A stretch of 62,997 bases of DNA. It comes from Bacteriovoracaceae bacterium (GTDB taxonomy: Bacteria; Bdellovibrionota; Bacteriovoracia; Bacteriovoracales; Bacteriovoracaceae). The translations under genes were made by a program, and so were the position numbers. The notes below the pieces were generated by a model that was not told the origin of the DNA, ran no database searches, and saw only the letters and a list, made by a program, of their open reading frames with translations. How positions within the stretch are numbered: the first letter of the stretch is position 1; every line of letters begins with the position of its first letter. The DNA lies in the NCBI GenBank assembly GCA_019752535.1, contig JAIEMA010000033.1, positions 1 through 62,997 on the forward strand, in the 5' to 3' direction. Shown piece by piece: positions 9,194 to 17,614 of this stretch.

Positions 9194-9784
9194 ATGTATT
9201 TGATTTTGGCTTTATTCACTTTCACTTTTTCTGCTTTTGCCTTGGAATTAAAAGATCAAAGCCTTGAGTTTACGGTTCCCTATACATTTGGCTCTCACAC
9301 ATTTAAAGGCCATAAACTTAATGGAGAGGTCAGTTGGGATGAGCAAAATCAAAAAATCACTCAAGCTCAATACTCTCTGAAAGTTTCAGAGATCGAAGTT
9401 AAGGATCAAAAACTAAAATGTCATTTTGAAGAATCCATGACACTTGATTATGGAAAATCTGATTTTCCTGCTGAGCATGTTTGCGTTGATAATAAATTAC
9501 CTCAGGAAGGAAAAAACTCATCCATCTATCCTGAAATTAAAATGAAATTACTCTCACCCGTTGGGTTTGAGTCAAAGTTCGCTCAAGTGGAGTGGGAAAT
9601 TCGAGGGATGAAAAAAACTCAAGAGATACCCATTGAACTCAAGCGCGGAGAGAGTGGGGAACTTGTTATAAATACGGAATGGAGCATGAAGAGATCTGAC
9701 TTTGGCATTGAGGTGAAGAAGTTCCTCTTCATTGCGGCCGATGACAAAATTCATCTTAAACTTAAAATGATATGGAGTAATTAA
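9194..9784 (+). CDS. YceI-like periplasmic protein
   Basis: 196 residues with a signal peptide (cleavage after SAFA, about residue 16). The mature part begins with FTVPYTFGSHTFKGHKLNGE, close to the YceI lipocalin-like opening (F.v.H.f..h..G.f..f.G.), and ends with RSDFGI followed by beta strands, again as in YceI. YceI-family proteins bind isoprenoid lipids in the periplasm and are often induced by stress. GGAG precedes the ATG. It is the first gene of a unit controlled by the palindrome at 9166, and the next gene starts one base after its stop. Two cysteines in the mature part are unusual. Confidence 0.65.
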   Translation: MYLILALFTFTFSAFALELKDQSLEFTVPYTFGSHTFKGHKLNGEVSWDEQNQKITQAQYSLKVSEIEVKDQKLKCHFEESMTLDYGKSDFPAEHVCVDNKLPQEGKNSSIYPEIKMKLLSPVGFESKFAQVEWEIRGMKKTQEIPIELKRGESGELVINTEWSMKRSDFGIEVKKFLFIAADDKIHLKLKMIWSN

Positions 9785-10471
9785 ATGAAAATTTTCGTTT
9801 TGTTGATGTTAATGATTTCTCAATCCTGGGCCTTTGATCGAGTCTCTGTTATGACCTCTGCCGGCCATCACGAGCAGCAACTGGCTGCCGATGTCGCCCG
9901 CTTTTGGAGAATAGGTGACTCGAAGTTCATGTGGGGAGTGGGTGTGCGAGGAACTTCTCAATGGGCCAGTGATACAGGATTTACAACGGCTCCCTCACTT
10001 CTCACCACTGGGCAGGAAGGGCCTCACACTATTTTCTTGAGTGATAAAAAGGAGAATATTGATGATTTGAGGATTCAAACCTCTCAAGTGACTTCAATAA
10101 ATATTGCCGCTCACTTGCTTTACGTTCATTCAAGCATTTGGTCGTTTGGAACAAATATTGATGTGATCGGGGGAAGTTTTGGAAAGCGCGTGAAAGCAAA
10201 ATATACTCCTAAGTCTGATGCCAGCTCTTACCCAAGTGATGTGAGTGCTCGCCCGACACCGCTTAATCTTTTGCTCATAAGTGATAATGATCACGGCTCA
10301 CTCAATTCAGAATTTTATGCACGCCAAGACATTGGTGGGGGATGGGGGCTAAAGTACGCTCTTAATTTTGTCTTCAGCGAATACACCACGACTCAGCGTC
10401 TCAGAAAGAACAATGATCGCTTTAGGCATAAAGCTCTTCTTCCAAGTTTTGGTGTGACGAGAGATTTCTAA
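9785..10471 (+). CDS. Exported protein of unknown function, possible small outer-membrane barrel
   Basis: 228 residues with a signal peptide (cleavage after SWA, about residue 16). The mature protein is rich in aromatic residues, Ser and Gly, alternates polar and hydrophobic residues, and ends in Phe (TRDF), all typical of outer-membrane beta-barrels, but no family is recognised. It starts directly after the YceI-like stop codon and is surely co-transcribed under the same operator, so a shared role in envelope stress is likely. The last codons overlap the convergent nhaC gene by 4 bases. Confidence 0.6.
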   Translation: MKIFVLLMLMISQSWAFDRVSVMTSAGHHEQQLAADVARFWRIGDSKFMWGVGVRGTSQWASDTGFTTAPSLLTTGQEGPHTIFLSDKKENIDDLRIQTSQVTSINIAAHLLYVHSSIWSFGTNIDVIGGSFGKRVKAKYTPKSDASSYPSDVSARPTPLNLLLISDNDHGSLNSEFYARQDIGGGWGLKYALNFVFSEYTTTQRLRKNNDRFRHKALLPSFGVTRDF

Positions 10472-11907
10472 CTTCTTTTTCTGATCTTGTATCCAATCGT
10501 TGCAATCACAATCGCAACGATTGGATTGACGAGATTAAAGAAGCAGTAGGGAAGATAGCTTAAAGTTGCAATTCCAAGCACTCCACTAAAATAGGCCCCA
10601 CAAGTATTCCAAGGGACAAGTACTGAAGTCAGTGTCCCTGCATCTTCAAGTGAGCGCGAAAGATTCTCTGGAGCAAGATCAGCTTTCTCATAAGCATTTC
10701 TAAACATTCTTCCCGGAACCACGATCGCAAGATACTGATCTGCGGCCGTAATATTAATAGTGATACAGCTCGCGATAGTCGCCGTGATGAGACTTGCTGT
10801 GCCTGTGACAAGTTTTAGGATGGTCTCAGCAATTTTGCCAAGCATGCCTGACATCTCCATCACACCACCAAACATCATCGCCATCATGATAAGCCACACA
10901 GTATTAAGCATACTGCTCATGCCACCACGAGAGAGAAGAGAATCCATGGTGGCAACACCAGTTTCAATCTTAAAGCCACCATAGCCGATCTCAATGGTCT
11001 TTTTCCATGCGCCTAGGAATGTGAAAGCTTCACCTGACAGGCGCGAGTAGAGGTCTTGTTGGGTAAAGAGAGCAAGAAACGCGCCAGCAATCGCTCCTAA
11101 AAACAAAGCAGGAAGAGCAGGAACTTTTTTTGCGACTAGAATAATAACAAAAGCCGGAAGTAAAAAAGCGACCGGGGAGATCCAAAAGTTTGATTTGAGA
11201 GCCGTTGTGATTTCTTCGACACTCGACATATCAAGCGTCTGAGAGGAGTAATTCAGTCCGACGATTGTAAATAGAATGAGTGCAATAATCATCGAGGGAA
11301 CTGTGGTGTAGAGCATGTAGCGCACGTGAGTGAACAAATCAGTGCCGGCCATGGCCGGAGCAAGATTGGTTGTATCAGATAAGGGAGAGAGTTTATCTCC
11401 AAAATACGCACCTGAAATAATCGCACCTGCGACCATCTCTTCTGGCATCCCAATCGCCTTACCAATTCCCATGAGCGCAATACCGACAGTTCCACCAGTC
11501 GACCAACTTGAGCCTGTGGCCAGTGAGACGACAGCGCAAATAATACAAGTGATCGGAAGAAACCATGAGGGGTTCACGATCTGGATGCCGTAATAAATCA
11601 TTGAGGGAACCACGCCTGAGAGAATCCAAAGACCGATCAGCATTCCCACCACTAGCAAAATCAGAACAGCTTGCATGGAGAGACCGATGGAGTGAATCAC
11701 TTTCTCCTCCATCGTTTTGTAATCAATTTTTAAAACCGTTAAACCAATGATCGCGGCTAAAGAAGCCGCGGCTAATAGGGCCAGCTGATTTGGGCCTGAA
11801 GTCGCGCCATCTTTAAAGAGATAAATATTAAGGGCCAGCAGAACAATTAAAAATAAAAGAGGGATGAGAGAGAGTCCCAAACCTGGTTTTTTATAATCGT
11901 TCTGCAT
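10468..11907 (-). CDS. nhaC: NhaC-family Na+/H+ antiporter
   Basis: 479 residues with about 11-12 hydrophobic segments. Characteristic NhaC stretches are ATGSSWSTGGTVGIALMGIG and GAYFGDKLSPLSDTTNLAP, the latter carrying acidic and polar residues used for cation transport. It exchanges internal Na+ for protons at the inner membrane. GAGGAG lies 6 bases before the ATG. Only 15 bases separate it from the preceding symporter gene, so sodium entry with alanine and sodium extrusion appear to be expressed together. NhaC-like amino-acid antiporters are an alternative. Confidence 0.88.
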   Translation of the reverse strand: MQNDYKKPGLGLSLIPLLFLIVLLALNIYLFKDGATSGPNQLALLAAASLAAIIGLTVLKIDYKTMEEKVIHSIGLSMQAVLILLVVGMLIGLWILSGVVPSMIYYGIQIVNPSWFLPITCIICAVVSLATGSSWSTGGTVGIALMGIGKAIGMPEEMVAGAIISGAYFGDKLSPLSDTTNLAPAMAGTDLFTHVRYMLYTTVPSMIIALILFTIVGLNYSSQTLDMSSVEEITTALKSNFWISPVAFLLPAFVIILVAKKVPALPALFLGAIAGAFLALFTQQDLYSRLSGEAFTFLGAWKKTIEIGYGGFKIETGVATMDSLLSRGGMSSMLNTVWLIMMAMMFGGVMEMSGMLGKIAETILKLVTGTASLITATIASCITINITAADQYLAIVVPGRMFRNAYEKADLAPENLSRSLEDAGTLTSVLVPWNTCGAYFSGVLGIATLSYLPYCFFNLVNPIVAIVIATIGYKIRKRS

Positions 11908-11922
11908 TTGAGCTCCTCGTTA

Positions 11923-13296
11923 TTATTTATGTGGGGCAATCTCACCAGAGGCGAGCTTCTTTTTATAATCAACTAGCAAGGCCTTCACTTTTGGAAGCAA
12001 GATATAGCACGCCATCATATTTGGAAGTGCGAGCAATCCATAAACCGCATCTGAAATATTGAGAACAATATTTAACTGCGCAATAGCTCCAATAAAAATG
12101 AAAACAATGAATACATAGCGGTAAGCCGGAATCCACTTTTCACCAAAGATAAAGGTAATGCCTTGCTCTCCGTAATAGCTCCAAGAAATCAAAGTTGAAA
12201 ACGCAAATAAAGTCACAGTCGCAGTTACAATCCAGCGGCCTGTTGGACCCATTACAGTTTCAAAAGCATAAGCTGTCATCTCAGATCCAGCAGCGATGCC
12301 TTCTGCATTCCAGGCACCAGTCAAAAGAAGAGCAACAGCTGTGATCGTACACACCACGATGGTGTCGATGAATGGCTCAAGCAAAGCCACGATGCCTTCT
12401 TGAATCGGAGTTGATTTCGCTGCTGAGTGGGCCATCGCGGCCGAGCCCATTCCCGCTTCGTCTGAGAATGTCGCACGACGAATTCCCATGACGATCACAT
12501 CTTTAAAGGCCGCACCAGCGAATCCACCTACGGCAGCTGTTCCCGCAAAAGCACCAGAGAAGATCATGGAGAACATCTCAGGGATACGAGTGAAGTGTTG
12601 AACAATAATAAAGACGGCCCCTACAAGGTAGAGTCCTACCATCGCCGGAACCATTTTTTCTGTGACCTTACCAATACGCTTAATTCCACCAATTAAAATT
12701 AAGAAAGCGCCGGCACAAAAAATCAAACCAGAAACCCATTCAGGTATTCCAGCTGAAGTCTTGATGACAGCGGCCATTTGATTGGATTGGAACATGTTGC
12801 CCGCTCCAAATGAAGAGAGGACGACGAAGAAAGCGTAGATCCAAGCGATGGGATAAAAGTTTTTTGAAAGAGCGTTCTTGATCACGAACATCGGTCCACC
12901 GTGAACGACTCCGTTTTCACCTACGTCACGATAAGACATAGAGAGTGTGACTTCAGTAAACTTGGTACACATGCCGATGAAGCCCGCGACCCAGAGCCAG
13001 AATACGGCACCAGGACCACCAAGAGAGATGGCGACCGCTACACCAGCGATATTTCCTAAACCAACTGTCGCTGAAAGAGCGGCACAGAGAGCTTGGAAGT
13101 GAGAGATCTCACCTTTGTCTTCAGGCTTATCAAATTTGCCAAAAATAATATCGATGGCGTGCTTAAAGAAGCGAATTTGAGGAAAGCCAAAATAGACAGT
13201 GAATAGAATTCCCGAACCAACTAAAAGGACAACTAGCGGGACACCCCAGACGAGTCCTACGAAATCACCTGTGAGCTGCTCTAATGTTTGCAACAT
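11923..13296 (-). CDS. AGCS-family sodium/alanine symporter, copy 1
   Basis: 457 residues and about 10-11 membrane segments. Family signatures include ALSATVGLGNIAGVAVAISLGGPGAVFWLW near the N-terminus (cation and substrate site) and RRATFSDEAGMGSAAMAHSAA. It imports alanine or glycine with Na+. It is nearly the same as the gene at 13432-14805 along the full length, with differences scattered and concentrated in the last 20 residues, so the pair arose by tandem duplication. AAGGAG precedes the ATG. nhaC follows after 15 bases. Confidence 0.92.
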   Translation of the reverse strand: MLQTLEQLTGDFVGLVWGVPLVVLLVGSGILFTVYFGFPQIRFFKHAIDIIFGKFDKPEDKGEISHFQALCAALSATVGLGNIAGVAVAISLGGPGAVFWLWVAGFIGMCTKFTEVTLSMSYRDVGENGVVHGGPMFVIKNALSKNFYPIAWIYAFFVVLSSFGAGNMFQSNQMAAVIKTSAGIPEWVSGLIFCAGAFLILIGGIKRIGKVTEKMVPAMVGLYLVGAVFIIVQHFTRIPEMFSMIFSGAFAGTAAVGGFAGAAFKDVIVMGIRRATFSDEAGMGSAAMAHSAAKSTPIQEGIVALLEPFIDTIVVCTITAVALLLTGAWNAEGIAAGSEMTAYAFETVMGPTGRWIVTATVTLFAFSTLISWSYYGEQGITFIFGEKWIPAYRYVFIVFIFIGAIAQLNIVLNISDAVYGLLALPNMMACYILLPKVKALLVDYKKKLASGEIAPHK

Positions 13297-13320
13297 GCAT
13301 TCTCCTTAACGTTTAATAAT

Positions 13321-13348
13321 GTTCTTAGGAGAACACGACATTAAGAAC
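13321..13348 (-). promoter_or_regulatory. Leader hairpin upstream of symporter copy 1
   Basis: GTTCTTA and TAAGAAC form a 7-base-pair stem in the leader, with an inner alternative stem GTTCT/AGAAC, 25 bases from the start codon. It could be a regulatory or stability element; copy 2 has a different hairpin in the same place. Confidence 0.35.
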
Positions 13349-13409
13349 TCCGTAAATCAAGATTTCCTGACTTGGCCTAGGCTTTAGATTCCATCAAAGT
13401 TTTGACATA

Positions 13410-13424
13410 GGGCCATCAAGGCCC
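13410..13424 (-). terminator. GC hairpin between the symporter copies
   Basis: The stem GGGCC / GGCCC with a 5-base loop lies a few bases after the stop codon of symporter copy 2. There is no good T run after it on the minus strand, so termination would be weak and the two copies may be partly co-transcribed. Confidence 0.35.
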
Positions 13425-13431
13425 CATGAGT

Positions 13432-14805
13432 TTAACGAACGGGCTTAATTTCACCTGATTTAAGTTTGGCTATGTAGCTCTTAAGTTCGGCCTTCACTTT
13501 AGGCAGTAACAAGTAGCAAGCCATCATATTGGGAAGAGCGAGCAATCCATAAACCGCGTCTGAAATATTGAGAACAATATTTAAGTGGGCGATCGCTCCT
13601 AAAAAAATGAAAAGAATAAAGACATAACGATAAGCAGGAATCCATTTCTCACCAAAGATAAAGGTAATTCCTTGCTCCCCGTAATAGCTCCAAGAAATTA
13701 AAGTGGAGAAAGCAAAAAGTGTAACTGTAAGCGTCACAATCCAGCGACCAGTAGGCCCCATGACAGATTCAAAAGCATAGGCGGTCATTTCGGATCCGGC
13801 TTCTATACCTGGAGTGTTCCACGCATCTGTGAGTAGAAGGGCGACGGCGGTAATTGTACAGACAACGATGGTATCAATTAAAGGCTCAAGAAGAGCGACG
13901 ATGCCTTCTTGAATGGGAGTTGATTTCGCAGCTGAATGGGCCATGGCGGCCGATCCCATTCCCGCTTCGTTTGAGAATGTGGCACGACGAATACCCATGA
14001 CCACAACTTCTTTGAAGGCCGCTCCTGCAAATCCACCCATCGCTGCTGTTCCGGCAAAGGCACCAGTGAAGATGAGATTAAACATTTCAGGAATTCTTTG
14101 ATAATCGGCGACGATAATAAAGAGAGCGCCGAGAATATAAATTCCCACCATCGCTGGGACCATCTTTTCTGTGACTTTACCAATACGCTTAATCCCACCT
14201 ATCAAAATCAAAAATGCACCCGCACAGAAAATCAGACCTGAAATCCATTCAGGAATTCCGGCCGAAGCTCTCATGACAGAGGCCATTTGATTGGATTGGA
14301 ACATATTGCCCGCACCAAACGAAGAGAGGACGACGAAGAAAGCGTAGAGCCATGCGATGGGATAAAACTTTTTAGAAAGTGCATTTTTAATCACGAACAT
14401 CGGTCCACCATGGACCACACCATTGGCGCCGACTTCACGATAGAGAAGAGAGAGAGTGACTTCAGTGAATTTGGTGCACATGCCAATAAAGCCTGCGACC
14501 CACAACCAGAAAACAGCACCCGGGCCACCGAGGGCCACGGCCACGGCCACACCGGCAATGTTTCCTAAACCTACTGTTGCTGATAACGCAGCGGTCAAGG
14601 CTTGAAAGTGAGAGATCTCACCCGCATCTTCCGGTTTATCAAACTTTCCGAAAACAATATCGATGGCGTGTTTAAAAAAGCGTAATTGGGGGAATCCAAA
14701 ATAGAGCGTAAAGAAAATTCCAGAACCAACTAGAAGCACAACGAGTGGAATACCCCATACAAGTCCGACAAATTCACCAGTTAGCTGCTCAATTGTTTGC
14801 AACAT
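13432..14805 (-). CDS. AGCS-family sodium/alanine symporter, copy 2
   Basis: 457 residues, same length and architecture as copy 1 at 11923-13296, including ALSATVGLGNIAGVAVAVALGG and RRATFSNEAGMGSAAMAHSAA. One change in the second motif is Asn for Asp (FSNEAG versus FSDEAG), beside the conserved Glu. Expected to import alanine or glycine with Na+. It has its own leader with a hairpin that overlaps the ribosome site. As first gene of the row it may drive copy 1 and nhaC as well. Different affinity or timing between the copies is likely but cannot be read from the sequence. Confidence 0.92.
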   Translation of the reverse strand: MLQTIEQLTGEFVGLVWGIPLVVLLVGSGIFFTLYFGFPQLRFFKHAIDIVFGKFDKPEDAGEISHFQALTAALSATVGLGNIAGVAVAVALGGPGAVFWLWVAGFIGMCTKFTEVTLSLLYREVGANGVVHGGPMFVIKNALSKKFYPIAWLYAFFVVLSSFGAGNMFQSNQMASVMRASAGIPEWISGLIFCAGAFLILIGGIKRIGKVTEKMVPAMVGIYILGALFIIVADYQRIPEMFNLIFTGAFAGTAAMGGFAGAAFKEVVVMGIRRATFSNEAGMGSAAMAHSAAKSTPIQEGIVALLEPLIDTIVVCTITAVALLLTDAWNTPGIEAGSEMTAYAFESVMGPTGRWIVTLTVTLFAFSTLISWSYYGEQGITFIFGEKWIPAYRYVFILFIFLGAIAHLNIVLNISDAVYGLLALPNMMACYLLLPKVKAELKSYIAKLKSGEIKPVR

Positions 14806-14810
14806 GCCTT

Positions 14811-14838
14811 CTCCTTAACAAATTTTCATTTTGTTAAG
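14811..14838 (-). promoter_or_regulatory. Hairpin touching the ribosome site of symporter copy 2
   Basis: On the minus strand CTTAACAAA (14830-14838) pairs perfectly with TTTGTTAAG (14814-14822) over a 7-base loop. The 3' arm shares its last three bases with the AAGGAG ribosome site (14811-14816), so folding would partly hide that site. It may act as a translational control element. Confidence 0.45.
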
Positions 14839-14896
14839 AAAAACATGCTGACCCCCATACGACAACCCTTAAAGGCTTTTTTTCAAAAAATTGACG

Positions 14897-15541
14897 CTAT
14901 TTTTCTGGAGCATACCAACAAAAAGGGCGATCTAATCCTTTGAATCCAGCGAGTAAAGTATCCAGTCGACATTGAGGACTTGGATAACCAAAAAAAGTTC
15001 GCGGCACTTTCACCTCATCAGCACGATCGAGATTGGGATATCCACCTGCACCTTGAGTGGCATACAGACGCGTCAGTTTTAAAGCCGTCTCTTCTGGGTC
15101 TTTAAATAAATGAGCACAGGCACTCGCTGACCAATAGTCTGCTTGTCCTTCACAGGCGGCCCATCCGTTACGGCTGGCCGTAGGAGCTCCACCTAAGTGA
15201 TGACCTAATTCATGACACAAAACCAGTTGCAATTCATCATCATCAATATCTGGATGAGTGAGCAGCCCCCCGTAAACTTGTATCTCCCACACTCCCTGTT
15301 TTCGAGTCGCCAGTGCATTCACACGCTGGTCATTCCACTGAGGGATAATGACGAGCTCTGCCCCTTGATTCGAAACGAGAGGTGAGACTTTATTATAGAA
15401 GTGGGCGAGAAGCTGCTCCGTTTGAGCGGCTCGTGCGGGAGAGCTCAAAGATTTAGCAAAGCTTAAAGGTTGAGGGCCCGATTCCGGAAAGAAAGAAGCC
15501 TGGGCGCTAGTTAGCGCCCAGAGGAAAAAAACCAAAGACAT
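14897..15541 (-). CDS. Exported HEXXH metallopeptidase-like protein, paralogue A
   Basis: 214 residues with a signal peptide (MSLVFFLWALTSAQA). Zinc motif HELGHH at 110-115 is followed by LGGAP, and a downstream EGQADYW segment (Glu131, Asp135) fits the third ligand of a gluzincin. The sequence around it, LVLCHELGHHLGGAP, recurs almost unchanged in the gene at 37021-37884, as does the end (CRLDT and RPFCWY). So the two form a family of small secreted metallopeptidases with conserved cysteines. The substrate is unknown. It overlaps the upstream gene by one base and is probably co-expressed with it. Confidence 0.75.
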   Translation of the reverse strand: MSLVFFLWALTSAQASFFPESGPQPLSFAKSLSSPARAAQTEQLLAHFYNKVSPLVSNQGAELVIIPQWNDQRVNALATRKQGVWEIQVYGGLLTHPDIDDDELQLVLCHELGHHLGGAPTASRNGWAACEGQADYWSASACAHLFKDPEETALKLTRLYATQGAGGYPNLDRADEVKVPRTFFGYPSPQCRLDTLLAGFKGLDRPFCWYAPEK

Positions 15542-16248
15542 TATCTCTTCTCCACAAGGGCATTCACAGATTTACCTTCAATCGTGCGGCTCATAAGAAG
15601 AATTTTCTCATAGCTGAACTCTCCTGGGTTGAAAGCGACTGGGATTGAAAGCGGAGTCATCTTCATTGGACAGAATTCAGACACTTTCTTCATGATCGGT
15701 AAAATAGTGACGGTATCTTTACCATTCTTTACGTACTCAACGCGATCAAGCTCTAAGCAATCACTTGGCTTCCAGCCCACAAGCATGGCACTTCCAGATT
15801 CACCACCCAAAAAGCCTAGTTCAATATAATCAACTAAAGCATAGATATGATCGTCTTGGTTTTGAGAAGCGGCTTCTTCAATTTTAAGATTCTCTTTGAT
15901 TTCAAAACGCGTACTAGCGTTGACTTGAACTTTATAGTCTCCCCCTTGAAGATTGCCGACAGGGATCACTTCTTTAAAGGGAACAATCATGGCTGCACAC
16001 GCTGCAGACTTTTCATCTCCTCGGACAAGAGAAGTGACTTTGACATCGACAACATCACCGCGTACATCAACAGTTACATCGTTTCTTCCGTAACATGGGT
16101 TAGGGAAGTGGCCAGTCACAACGAGCTCGACATTATCATTGTTATCAAAACCAGCTGGAATAAAGAGATGTTCAACAGGTGCTTCAATGACCTGAGGAGC
16201 TTGAGCGAATAAAGGGGCCGCAAGAATAAGAGCAAATACACTTAACAT
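15541..16248 (-). CDS. Exported protein of unknown function
   Basis: 235 residues from the ATG at 16248, chosen because GGAGGG lies just upstream and a signal peptide follows (MLSVFALILAAPLFAQA). The mature part appears to be beta-rich with Cys pairs (NPCYGRND, KSAACAAM, SDCLELD, EFCPMK) but no family is recognised. It shares one base with the HEXXH metallopeptidase gene that follows, so the two are a translationally coupled pair. The partner may be a substrate, inhibitor or localisation factor of that enzyme, but nothing in the sequence proves this. Confidence 0.65.
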   Translation of the reverse strand: MLSVFALILAAPLFAQAPQVIEAPVEHLFIPAGFDNNDNVELVVTGHFPNPCYGRNDVTVDVRGDVVDVKVTSLVRGDEKSAACAAMIVPFKEVIPVGNLQGGDYKVQVNASTRFEIKENLKIEEAASQNQDDHIYALVDYIELGFLGGESGSAMLVGWKPSDCLELDRVEYVKNGKDTVTILPIMKKVSEFCPMKMTPLSIPVAFNPGEFSYEKILLMSRTIEGKSVNALVEKR

Positions 16249-16345
16249 AATCCCTCCAAGGAATGTGTGATGGAGGTACATTACGCCTGAGAAAAAATCA
16301 TCGTCCCAGAGTCAGATTAGTAAACTTCATGATTCGCATCAGGTT

Positions 16346-17545
16346 TTAACGGTAAATGAGGATCTCATTTCGCTGAGCTTGATACTCATGAAGAGGGCCA
16401 CTTGCCATGATTTTATTGTACTCATCACGCGAGCCATTCTTTTCAACCCATAGACGCAATTGGTCTGTGCCATTGATAAGATCAATCGGCATACGGTCAT
16501 ATTCGTACTCATAAGGAGGCTGCTTCCACTTAAATTCACTTCCTAAGTGATGATAAAACTCGCGGCAAAGTGTCTGGCATAAACGCCAAGGCTCAAAAGT
16601 TTTTCTATCTGTGACATGAATTTGATAACCGCCGCAAGGCAGGCCTTGATGCTTTTGGAAAGTGGGAAGAAACACGAGCGGACGAAGCACAAATCCATTG
16701 AGTTCTTCTTTCTTGAAAACTGTTTTAAGTTTGTCATGAAACGAGAAGGCTTCAATCTTGGGATGACCCACAATTTCAAGACTGCGTGTGGTGCCTCGGC
16801 CTTCAGAAATATTTGTTCCCTCATAGAGAACAGTTCCGACAAATGTATAAGCTGCTTCCACAGTCGCAAGATTCGGCGAAGGAAGCACCCACGGCAATCC
16901 CGTGTCCTCATAACTCATCTCACGCTTCCATCCTTGCATCTCAATAATCGAGAGATTGCAATCAGGGGCGTTCCAATATTTTTGATTCATGAGTGCGACT
17001 TCACCCATGGTAAGTGCATGGCGAACGGGGATGGGGTGACGTCCCACGAAGGAGTCAAATTTCATATCAAGGACGTTACCTTCCATCGTCACGCCATCAA
17101 TTGGATTGGGGCGATCAAGGATCACGACTTGCACGCCCGCTTTCTGGCACGCTTCCATCATATAAGTCATGGTGTAGATATAAGTATAAATGCGCGTGCC
17201 CACGTCTTGCAGATCCACAAACACATGATCCAGCCCTTCAAGCATCTCTTGAGTGGGGATGCGGGTCTCAGAGTAAAGCGAGTACACTTTTAAATTAAAA
17301 TAAGGGTGAATCGTGTGTTTTGATTCCACCATATTGTCCTGCACATCGGTGACAAAGCCGTGCTGGGGGCCAAAAACTTTAATCAGGCGGTCGCCAAAAA
17401 CTTTTTTCAAAGCAATAAGCCCGTGCTCAATGTCTTTTGTTATTGAAGCAGCGTGACAAAGATACCCAATTTTTCCTGGATATTTCTTTTGAATTTGTGG
17501 ATCAGTTAAAAGTCTTTCAAGTCCGGTGACAACTTTGGCTTTCAT
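16346..17545 (-). CDS. namZ: NamZ-type exo-beta-N-acetylmuramidase (DUF1343)
   Basis: 399 residues matching the DUF1343/YbbC family: N-terminal VVTGLERLL, then KVFGPQHGF, VDLQDVGTRIYTYIYTM, LDRPNPIDG and EGRGTT. Characterised members (NamZ of Bacillus subtilis) release MurNAc from the non-reducing ends of peptidoglycan fragments. Unlike secreted members, this one has no signal peptide (it starts MKAKVVTGLERLL), so it should act on imported muropeptide sugars. It is divergent, across about 70 bases, from a FucP-like permease and a ROK kinase. The three together suggest salvage of cell-wall amino sugars, here perhaps from prey or from self recycling. Confidence 0.85.
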   Translation of the reverse strand: MKAKVVTGLERLLTDPQIQKKYPGKIGYLCHAASITKDIEHGLIALKKVFGDRLIKVFGPQHGFVTDVQDNMVESKHTIHPYFNLKVYSLYSETRIPTQEMLEGLDHVFVDLQDVGTRIYTYIYTMTYMMEACQKAGVQVVILDRPNPIDGVTMEGNVLDMKFDSFVGRHPIPVRHALTMGEVALMNQKYWNAPDCNLSIIEMQGWKREMSYEDTGLPWVLPSPNLATVEAAYTFVGTVLYEGTNISEGRGTTRSLEIVGHPKIEAFSFHDKLKTVFKKEELNGFVLRPLVFLPTFQKHQGLPCGGYQIHVTDRKTFEPWRLCQTLCREFYHHLGSEFKWKQPPYEYEYDRMPIDLINGTDQLRLWVEKNGSRDEYNKIMASGPLHEYQAQRNEILIYR

Positions 17546-17614
17546 TACGTGGCCCTTTCATAAACAGATCGTTAGGATAGGTCATATCTTATCCCTTAAC
17601 TTGGAGTGAAGTCC

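Noticed and set aside
13300-14840. Glycine-type riboswitch before the symporter genes
   Set aside because: Only simple hairpins are visible; none of the conserved glycine-riboswitch core is present.
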